A stretch of DNA of 64,000 nt from Anaerolineae bacterium (GTDB taxonomy: Bacteria > Chloroflexota > Anaerolineae > Anaerolineales > UBA11579), in assembly GCA_004297445.1 (NCBI GenBank), contig SCUK01000061.1, positions 52,310 to 116,309 of the forward strand, written 5' to 3'. The translations under genes and the position numbers were made by a program. Position 1 is the first letter of the stretch, and every line of letters starts with the position of its first letter. This document shows positions 57,356 to 64,000 of the stretch, in pieces. The notes beneath the pieces were generated by a model. It made no database searches. It saw nothing but the letters and a program-made list of their open reading frames with translations, and was not told the origin of the DNA.

Positions 57356-58912
57356 ATGAAACGAATTTTGAACCTGATGCTGGTGACAACGCTCCTCTTG
57401 AGCGGGTGTGTGCTGCCGGGCGGCGCGGAAGGTGCGCCAACGGCCACCCCCGAAACCCCTGTTGAACCCACCGCGGTGCTGGCCCCCTCAACGAACACCC
57501 CTGAGCCCTTACCTACGGAAGCGCCCACCGAGGCGCCCACTCCCGAGCCAACTGCCACCACGCCGCCTATCGGCGCCATTTTTGGGCGGGTGTTCCATGA
57601 TGTGTGCGCCAATGGCGACCCATCGGATGAAGGCTGTGTGGAAGGCGCGGGGGATGGCCGCTTGACCGAGGGCGATGAAGCGCTTTCCGGTGTGCGGGTG
57701 TTCCTGGGCGAGGGGACGTGCCCATCGTTCGGGCGCGCCGAATCGGTGACCAACGCTGAAGGGTTCTACGCCTTTGCCGAGCTGGCCGATGGCCCGTATT
57801 GCGTCACGGTGGACCCGACGGCCAATGCCGGCCTGGTCCCGGTGCTGCTGCCGGGCCAATTCACCATCCCGCGCGGCGGGGCGGCCACGCTGCTGCTCAC
57901 CGGCGGCCAGCAGGTCGGCGATATCAATTTCGGCTGGGACTACGAGAACCTGCCCTCGGTGGCCAAAGACTGCATTGACCGCGTCGAAGTGGATGAAGTG
58001 TTGGCCTACCCGGACGGCTGGAGTCTGCGCGCCAACGTGGAGTTCGCCCGGGCATGGCGATTGAAGAATGCCGGCACCTGCACCTGGGTGGAAGGCTACG
58101 CGCTGGTGAACGGCGGCGGTGAAGCGATGACCGAAACCACCCGCATCCCCCTCAGCGCCGTCGTGGAACCGGAAGGGACAATTGATATTGCAGTAGCCCT
58201 GACCAGCCCGGCCGAACCCGGCGCGCACAGCGGGGTGTGGCTGTTGCAAAATGAACGCGGCCAGAACTTTGGCAGCGGCGAGCAGGCCAATGTGGCGCTG
58301 ACGGTCAGCATCAACGTGTTTTCCGAACTCCTGACCACCGCCGCGTTGGGACAACCCACGCTGGTGGACACCCTTGATACCGACGACCGCTGGAACCTGT
58401 TTGAGGACAAAAACGTGGCACTCACGCTGGAAAACGGGCGTATCACCCTGCTGAGCAAGCGCACGGATGGCTTTGATGCCTGGACGGTGACGGCCAGTTC
58501 GTTGGGAGATGCGACGATTGAAGCGGTGTTTACCACCGGCCCGGCGTGTGACGGCTACGACCGCTATGGGCTGATCGTGCGCTCACCGGAGATTAACAGC
58601 GGCTATTTCCTGGGGATTTCGTGCAACGGCCAGTATGCCATCCGGCAGTGGACGGGGAAGAAATGGGAAGTGCTGGCCGGGTGGTCGCCGGGGGTGAACA
58701 TCAACACCGGCCCGAATGCTATCAACCACCTGGTGGTGGTGATGGAGGGCAACAAGCTCAGCCTGTTTGTGAACGGGCAGTTGCAGGGCAGTGTGACCGA
58801 TAACGATGCGCCCATCTATGGTGGCGGGCGGTTTGGCCCGTTCATCGCCTCTCAGGGAACGACGGGTTTCACGGTCTATTTGGAGGAAGTGGCCTACTGG
58901 GCTGCGCCTTAA
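57356..58912 (+). CDS. lipoprotein with SdrD B-like, NBR1-Ig-like and LamG-like domains
   Basis: LLLSGCVLPG lipobox; GVRVFLGEGTC..YAFAELADGPYCVTVD; ARAWRLKNAGTCTWVEGYALVNGGGEAM. Confidence 0.8.
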   Translation: MKRILNLMLVTTLLLSGCVLPGGAEGAPTATPETPVEPTAVLAPSTNTPEPLPTEAPTEAPTPEPTATTPPIGAIFGRVFHDVCANGDPSDEGCVEGAGDGRLTEGDEALSGVRVFLGEGTCPSFGRAESVTNAEGFYAFAELADGPYCVTVDPTANAGLVPVLLPGQFTIPRGGAATLLLTGGQQVGDINFGWDYENLPSVAKDCIDRVEVDEVLAYPDGWSLRANVEFARAWRLKNAGTCTWVEGYALVNGGGEAMTETTRIPLSAVVEPEGTIDIAVALTSPAEPGAHSGVWLLQNERGQNFGSGEQANVALTVSINVFSELLTTAALGQPTLVDTLDTDDRWNLFEDKNVALTLENGRITLLSKRTDGFDAWTVTASSLGDATIEAVFTTGPACDGYDRYGLIVRSPEINSGYFLGISCNGQYAIRQWTGKKWEVLAGWSPGVNINTGPNAINHLVVVMEGNKLSLFVNGQLQGSVTDNDAPIYGGGRFGPFIASQGTTGFTVYLEEVAYWAAP

Positions 58913-58938
58913 TCGTTGAGCCTATTGCACACGCGTAA

Positions 58939-58987
58939 CGAGGAGCGGCGGCCCCAGGATGGAAAACATCCGGGCCGCCGCTCCTCG
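58939..58987. terminator. long hairpin between convergent genes
   Basis: CGAGGAGCGGCGGCCC/GGGCCGCCGCTCCTCG 16 bp plus inner GGATG gaaaa CATCC; no T tract. Confidence 0.6.
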
Positions 58988-59015
58988 CGTCGTTAACGTT
59001 CCGGGGGTCCGCTGG

Positions 59016-59165
59016 TCAGCTGGTCTTGCCCGGCTGCGTTCCAGTTTGTCCGGCCAGCACCTTGGCTATCAGCGCCGAGGATACGCCCACCTTGGTTTGC
59101 TGAGGAGGCTGCTGGGGGGCGGGTTTCGCCGGCTTGGTATTGGGGTGTAACACGTGATAGGTCAC
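59016..59165 (-). CDS. 49-aa small ORF (GTG start)
   Basis: AAGGAG-N7-GTG; VTYHVLHPNTKPAKPAPQQPPQQTKVGVSSALIAKVLAGQTGTQPGKTS. Confidence 0.55.
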   Translation of the reverse strand: MTYHVLHPNTKPAKPAPQQPPQQTKVGVSSALIAKVLAGQTGTQPGKTS

Positions 59166-59380
59166 GGTCTGGCTCCTTAATTCCTTCGAATTGATAACCA
59201 GATTATAGAGGGGGATATCCGGATTCCACCTAACAGGCTGGAAAGCTAACAAGACTGATAGGCTGCGGTCCGCCGCACAGAATCGCACACAAACGCCATG
59301 TTTGCGGGGTCAGAAATGGCTAGTCTAAGTGCAGGTCATACCTGCCCATTAACAATTGAATAGAACAAGAAATCGAATTC

Positions 59381-61621
59381 TTACACCCGGATGGTAGCCG
59401 GTTCCCAGTCCACCTGGATGCGGGTGCCCCGGCCGGGCGCTGAATCAATCTTCAGACTGGCCCCCAGCAGGTCGGCGCGCTCCAGCATACCGGCCAGGCC
59501 AAAGTGTCCCTTGTGCATCAGTTCGACCACGTTGAAGTGGTCTTCCAGAAGAAAGCCCTGGCCGTTATCTTCCACTTCAAGCTGGATGTGCGCGGGTTGA
59601 ATCTGTCCGCGAATCGCCAATTGGCCGGGTTGGCCGTGGCGCAGGGCGTTCTCGCAGGCCTGTTGGATGATGCGGAACAAATGCAGTTCAATCGTCGGGT
59701 CAAACCGGACATCCGTGGGCGGTATCTCAAACTTAATTGCCGTGTGCATGCCGGGCCGGTCTTCCAAAATATCGATGAGTTCATCCAGGCCGGTTTGCAG
59801 GCCATAGGTAAGCATGGTCGGGCGCAGGCCGGTCACCGTCTGGCGCAGGCTGGCAATTACCCCTTGCATGTCCGTCAGCATCTTGCCATCCTGCACGTTC
59901 GGCAACAGCGAGGCCAGGTGGTTGAGCACGTCGTCGTGCAGTTCTCGGGCCAGACCGGCGCGTTCGCGCTCGTGGTTATCCACGTTGCCCTGGTAGAGGG
60001 CGCGCAACTGGCTGGCCTGCTCGATGTTGATCAGCGCAAGGGCGATCTGGTCGGCAAGGTGCTGAAAGAAAGGGATTTCCAGCGGGTTGTAGTAGTCGTC
60101 CGGGTCGCGACGGCCGAGAAGCCACAAGCCGGTGAGGCGCGGGCCTTCCCGCAGCGGCAGGGCGAGCCGCACCCAGGGGAGTACGGGAGAATCCCCGCCG
60201 CGGAACACGCCGAGTTCGGATTGAATCGCCTCCAGGTCGGCGAAGGAAGGCTCGCTGTCAAGGTTCTCTACCGTCAGCGTTTCCCAGCTCCCCGCAGCCG
60301 TTTTGCGCACAAGGGCGCACTGCCGAATCAAAAGCGTGGGCAGGATTGCATCCTGGAGGAGGGCTACCAGCGCTGGCTGGTCCAGGCTGGTGGAGATGCG
60401 GGCGGCAAAGCCGCGTTCCAGGTCTTCCGGCAGGCTTGTCATACCCAGGAATCGCTTTTGAAAGAACTGCTCGTATCTGGGGTAGAGGGCCAGCGCGGTG
60501 ACCGAGCCAAAGAAACCGAAGAGGATGGCCCAGATGCCTTCCGAGCCACCGCGGATTAAGAGGCTCGCAGCGATGACCGCCAGCGCGCCGGTGAAGGCGA
60601 GATAGCTGAACTGAATGACGGCGCGGGTGGCGCGCATTTCCAGGCCGCCCAGCCGGGCGCGGGCGAGGACATACACATACACGCCGGGCAATAGGGGAAT
60701 CGCCAGCAGGCCGCCAGCGAAGGCCATGCCCGTGAGAAAGCCAAAACCAACAGCGATGCCCGCAAGAAACGCTGGCAGTATCGCCAGCAGGCTGACGAAC
60801 GCCAGCAGGCGGGCAGCATTACGCTCTGCTTTTTCTGCCCGAAAAGCCTGGATGATGAGAAAGACGACGCTGACCAGCAGGCCCGCCACAAGGGCCAGCG
60901 GCCCGAGTGCATTTGGCAGGATACCCGCGGCCTGGGCAACGCCCAGCGCTGCGAAGGCCAGATACCACAGCACCCCCAACCAGTTCGGTAGTTTTGCCAG
61001 CGGTTTGGGAAAGACCCAGTTCAGGTGCATGAAGAGGGCCGGCACCAGCCAGATGAGGCTGCGCACCAGGTAGATGGAATAACCGATGTGCCAGGGCCCC
61101 ACGCCGTTGCCGGCGGCCCAGAACACCGCCATCACGAAGTTAAAGGCGACGAGCAGCCGCCAGCGAAAGTCTCGCGGCTGTACCCAGAACATGACCGCCA
61201 GCCCCCACAGCCAGAAGGCGAACGCCAGCCACCACTGGGTGGGGAAGCGCTCCCAAAATTCATCGAGGGTGAAGCCGGGATAAACGAAATCCACCATCAG
61301 AGTCTCGCCGTCGCGAATCAATTGAATGGGGACGGTGTCGCCGGGATGGACGCCCTGATACAGGTGCAGCGAGTTGTCTTCGGCGTACTCGATGAGGTCA
61401 ACGTCCCCGATGCGCAGAAGGACGTCCCCCACGCGGATATCCCGCTCCGGTGCTTCAGGGAGGTAAACGCTGGCCACTTCCCGGCTATCGACCTCAAAAC
61501 GAAATCCCGGGTAAGGAGCAAGGACGAGCAAGCCGTAGCTGTAATAGCACAGGATGGCAAACACGCCATACAGCACGAGGTTTTCCAAAGGACTTAGAGT
61601 GTTTTTTCGAAGTGTCTTCAT
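59381..61621 (-). CDS. ComP-like sensor histidine kinase (N-terminal TM, PDZ-like domain, multi-TM, HisKA_3/HATPase_c)
   Basis: RVGDVLLRIGDVDLIEY PDZ-like; multi-TM block; ERAGLARELHDDVLNHLASLL H-box; EVEDNGQGF and GRGTRIQVDW ATPase motifs; GGAG RBS at 61621. Confidence 0.88.
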   Translation of the reverse strand: MKTLRKNTLSPLENLVLYGVFAILCYYSYGLLVLAPYPGFRFEVDSREVASVYLPEAPERDIRVGDVLLRIGDVDLIEYAEDNSLHLYQGVHPGDTVPIQLIRDGETLMVDFVYPGFTLDEFWERFPTQWWLAFAFWLWGLAVMFWVQPRDFRWRLLVAFNFVMAVFWAAGNGVGPWHIGYSIYLVRSLIWLVPALFMHLNWVFPKPLAKLPNWLGVLWYLAFAALGVAQAAGILPNALGPLALVAGLLVSVVFLIIQAFRAEKAERNAARLLAFVSLLAILPAFLAGIAVGFGFLTGMAFAGGLLAIPLLPGVYVYVLARARLGGLEMRATRAVIQFSYLAFTGALAVIAASLLIRGGSEGIWAILFGFFGSVTALALYPRYEQFFQKRFLGMTSLPEDLERGFAARISTSLDQPALVALLQDAILPTLLIRQCALVRKTAAGSWETLTVENLDSEPSFADLEAIQSELGVFRGGDSPVLPWVRLALPLREGPRLTGLWLLGRRDPDDYYNPLEIPFFQHLADQIALALINIEQASQLRALYQGNVDNHERERAGLARELHDDVLNHLASLLPNVQDGKMLTDMQGVIASLRQTVTGLRPTMLTYGLQTGLDELIDILEDRPGMHTAIKFEIPPTDVRFDPTIELHLFRIIQQACENALRHGQPGQLAIRGQIQPAHIQLEVEDNGQGFLLEDHFNVVELMHKGHFGLAGMLERADLLGASLKIDSAPGRGTRIQVDWEPATIRV

Positions 61622-61721
61622 GAAAGTGCTCCAGCCCCAAAGGAGGTGGTGACGGAATTTGATAGTACCAGAAACAAAACTCCAAAACTTATAACCCACC
61701 AGACTCAGAAAGGAAACGAAG

Positions 61722-61868
61722 ATGCAAAAGTTCTATGATGCCCTGACGACCGAGACCAGCGACCTGACCAAGGCCTGGCAGAAGCAGGCGGCGCAACTGC
61801 CGCTGGAACAGGCCCAGGCTGTGGGCAACACGCTCGCCGAGTGGCAGACCTGGTGGGCCGAGAAGTAA
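61722..61868 (+). CDS. putative ComX-like pheromone precursor, 48 aa
   Basis: RBS aggaaacgaag; MQKFYDALTTETSDLTKAWQKQAAQLPLEQAQAVGNTLAEWQTWWAEK; between comP-like and comQ-like genes. Confidence 0.65.
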   Translation: MQKFYDALTTETSDLTKAWQKQAAQLPLEQAQAVGNTLAEWQTWWAEK

Positions 61869-61887
61869 AAGGCTCGCCACAAGTATT

Positions 61888-61917
61888 CCGGCCGGCGTAA
61901 GCCGGCCGGTCTATTTT
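61888..61917 (+). terminator. terminator/attenuator-like hairpin between comX-like and comQ-like genes
   Basis: CCGGCCGGC gtaa GCCGGCCGG TCTATTTT. Confidence 0.6.
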
Positions 61918-61927
61918 GGAGGGAACC

Positions 61928-62881
61928 ATGTCGTTCTTTGAAGTTGTACGGGACTATTTTGAACGCCAGCCGCTGGTGCAGGAATGGGGGCAGATGGCGG
62001 AGACTGTGCGGCTGGTGGCGGGCGGCGGGCCGCAGGTCTGGAAACTGCCGCTGCACGCCGCGGCTGCGCTGGGCGGCGGGCTGGAAGTCGCCCTGCCGGC
62101 CATTGGCGCGGTAGGCTGCGCCCAAATCAGCATCACGCTGATCGATGACATGCTGGATGAGGACGCCCACGGGCTGCACCAGCGGCTGGGGATGCCGGCT
62201 TCCGCCAACCTGGCGGCCGGGTTCCAGGCTTTGGGTGCGCATATGCTGGCGGAAAGCCCGGCCGGCGCACACGCCGATGTGCAGGCGGCCTACGCCAACC
62301 TGCATGGCCGCACGGCCTACGGGCAGCACCTGGACGTGCAGAACCCGGCGGATGAAGCCGGCTACTGGACGATGGTAGCCTGCAAGAGCGCCACGTTTTA
62401 TGGCGAGGCCTTCTACCTGGGGGCACGGCTGGCCGGGGCGACGCCGGACACCGCCGCCGGGCTGCGCCGGCTGTGGGGCATGTACGGCGAAATCATCCAG
62501 ATTCATGATGATATGAAAGACAGCCTGGCCACCCCCGCCGAACCGGATTGGCTGCTGCGCCGTTTGCCCCTGCCGGTGTTGTTTGCCAGCGTGGTGGAGC
62601 ACCCGCAGCGGGCGCGCTTTGAGGACCTGCGCCAGCAGCCGGAAGACCCGGCGGCGCTCGAGGAGGCACAGCGAATCCTGCTATCGTGTGGGGCGATCAG
62701 CTATTGCCTCAACGAAGTGACGGAACGCTGGCGCGCGGCGCGGGCGTTGCTGGCGAAACTGGTGCTGCCGGAACCGACGGGGCTGGAAAACATGCTGGAC
62801 GGCACGGTTCAGCCGGTGGCCGAACTGCTGAAAATCGCCGGAGTGCCAGAGGTACAGGCGGCCGCGGTGGTGGCGGTCTGA
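61928..62881 (+). CDS. ComQ-like isoprenyl (polyprenyl) synthase family protein
   Basis: ISITLIDDMLDEDAHGLHQRLGMPASANLAAGFQALGAHML; YGQHLDVQNPADEAGYWTMVACKSATFYGEAFYLGARLAG; second motif IHDDMKD. Confidence 0.82.
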   Translation: MSFFEVVRDYFERQPLVQEWGQMAETVRLVAGGGPQVWKLPLHAAAALGGGLEVALPAIGAVGCAQISITLIDDMLDEDAHGLHQRLGMPASANLAAGFQALGAHMLAESPAGAHADVQAAYANLHGRTAYGQHLDVQNPADEAGYWTMVACKSATFYGEAFYLGARLAGATPDTAAGLRRLWGMYGEIIQIHDDMKDSLATPAEPDWLLRRLPLPVLFASVVEHPQRARFEDLRQQPEDPAALEEAQRILLSCGAISYCLNEVTERWRAARALLAKLVLPEPTGLENMLDGTVQPVAELLKIAGVPEVQAAAVVAV

Positions 62882-62883
62882 AG

Positions 62884-63579
62884 TCAGTTGGGCGCTGGGG
62901 CGTAAGTGGGAGGAGAAGAGTCTTTCGGCAGGATGCCCAGCTGGCGCGCCCGCTCAATGGCGCCGGCGCGATTGTTCACGCCGAGTTTCACATAGATGGC
63001 TGCCAGATGGTTGCGAAAGGTGGAGGGCGCGATGTGGCGCATGGCGGCCAGCGCGTTGGTCGTCAGGTTGGGGTAGGAGGCGATTTGGAAGAGGATGTCG
63101 TTTTCCGTGCTTGTGAGATGCACCTCGTCGCCCTGGCGTTTGCGCAACACTTCAAGGGTCTTGGGTGAATAGTAGATATCTTCACCGGCGATGGTCTCAA
63201 CGATCTGGGCCAAATTGCGGATGGCGTTGACATCATCCTTGAGCAGGTAACCGCTGGCGCCCGCCGCCATCACGGCTTGAATCAGCGGGCGTTGAGCGTA
63301 CATCGAGATGACCAGTATCGCCATCTCCGGAGCTTTCTGCAATAACTCGATGATGACGTTGCGCACCGGGTAATAGGTGGGGTCTTCTTCGGAGAGCGGG
63401 ACGCCGACATCCAGGATCAAGACATCCACGCCAGACTTACTTAGGAACAATTCCATCTCCGCCCAGGTGCCGGCAGTCTTGATGACCTCGATGCGCGGGG
63501 AATGGCTCAACCGGAAGAGACTGCCGTCGATGGCGATTTGGTGATCATCGAGGATAGCGACGCGGATTTTGGTTTCCAA
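62884..63579 (-). CDS. NarL/FixJ (LuxR-type HTH) response regulator, ComA-like
   Basis: RVAILDDHQIAIDGSLF receiver; LTSTENDILFQIASYPNLTTNALAAMRHIAPSTFRNHLAAIYVKLGVNNRAGAIERA HTH; TTG start with GGGAGG RBS. Confidence 0.85.
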   Translation of the reverse strand: METKIRVAILDDHQIAIDGSLFRLSHSPRIEVIKTAGTWAEMELFLSKSGVDVLILDVGVPLSEEDPTYYPVRNVIIELLQKAPEMAILVISMYAQRPLIQAVMAAGASGYLLKDDVNAIRNLAQIVETIAGEDIYYSPKTLEVLRKRQGDEVHLTSTENDILFQIASYPNLTTNALAAMRHIAPSTFRNHLAAIYVKLGVNNRAGAIERARQLGILPKDSSPPTYAPAPN

Positions 63580-63686
63580 CTGAACCTCCCTCTGCCTACC
63601 TAAGTAGTCCACCGAAAGTCATTAGACACGTATGCACTCACAAACCGGCACGTTCGCTTTCGGAAAACCCCTGAGACTACTTATTA

Positions 63687-63738
63687 TAGTTGGCCGGTGT
63701 TCATCTCCGACGGAATTCTCAATACGTTCGGCCAACTA
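63687..63738. promoter_or_regulatory. inverted repeat upstream of the response-regulator gene
   Basis: TAGTTGGCCG ... CGGCCAACTA, 10-bp arms. Confidence 0.4.
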
Positions 63739-63858
63739 CATAACAGGATACACCATTCCCGCGGCACGCGTATGCGCATAGAAAAAGCAGTACAAGCGAC
63801 TATTCCAATGGCTGTGGAAGTCTTATATAACCAATGAGGTAAAACATGGGTTTTCCTG

Positions 63859-63890
63859 CAGCCACCAGTCGAGGGGTACACTGGTGGCTG
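63859..63890. terminator. hairpin, possible terminator
   Basis: CAGCCACCAGT cgaggggtac ACTGGTGGCTG. Confidence 0.45.
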
Positions 63891-63896
63891 TGTTGT

Positions 63897-64000
63897 GACT
63901 GTCCCATAAACGGTGGGTTTTGAGAAAAAGAAAGACCTCTTGTATGATTAGTTTGTCGAAACAATCCACAAGAGGCTTTCCATGTCCATTGTCATATTAC
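63897..64000 (+). mobile_element. putative left end of an insertion sequence with transposase start at 63982 (truncated by window)
   Basis: GACTGTCCCATAAACGGTGGG resembles an IS terminus; RBS and ATG TCC ATT GTC ATA TTA at the window end. Confidence 0.4.

Noticed and set aside
1-64000. CRISPR array or rRNA operon
   Set aside because: No regularly spaced direct repeats, cas genes or rRNA-like sequence seen

Overview
This is a GC-rich bacterial chromosome window, most likely from a Chloroflexota (Anaerolineae-like) genome; the lineage is inferred from gene content only. Housekeeping genes include hpt, secA, dnaE, pfkA, mutM, prs, argF, rocD, a split B12-dependent methylmalonyl-CoA mutase with meaB, and tRNA-Glu(CTC). 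Several accessory loci are interspersed. The most notable is at the right end (about 59.0-63.6 kb): a ComQXPA-like quorum-sensing locus. It has a ComP-like multi-TM/PDZ histidine kinase, an unannotated 48-aa ORF ending ...EWQTWWAEK (ComX-like), a short isoprenyl-synthase homologue with DDMLDED and IHDDMKD motifs (ComQ-like), and a NarL/LuxR-type response regulator (ComA-like). ComQXPA is classically a Firmicutes system. Other notable loci are: (i) a four-gene unit pairing NMT1-like substrate-binding lipoproteins with A-PCP-TE NRPS-like enzymes that lack condensation domains; (ii) a reductive dehalogenase operon preceded by a TTGTGA-N6-TCACAA palindrome; (iii) an integrase-less attC/cassette cluster (CALIN-like); (iv) a palindromic repeat inserted in frame in dnaE (two copies) and in a second gene, with compensatory arm changes; (v) two conserved ORFs interrupted by an in-frame TAA where Tyr is expected, and one substrate-binding gene with a 1-nt frameshift. 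All calls come from reading the sequence and ORF track; no database search was run.
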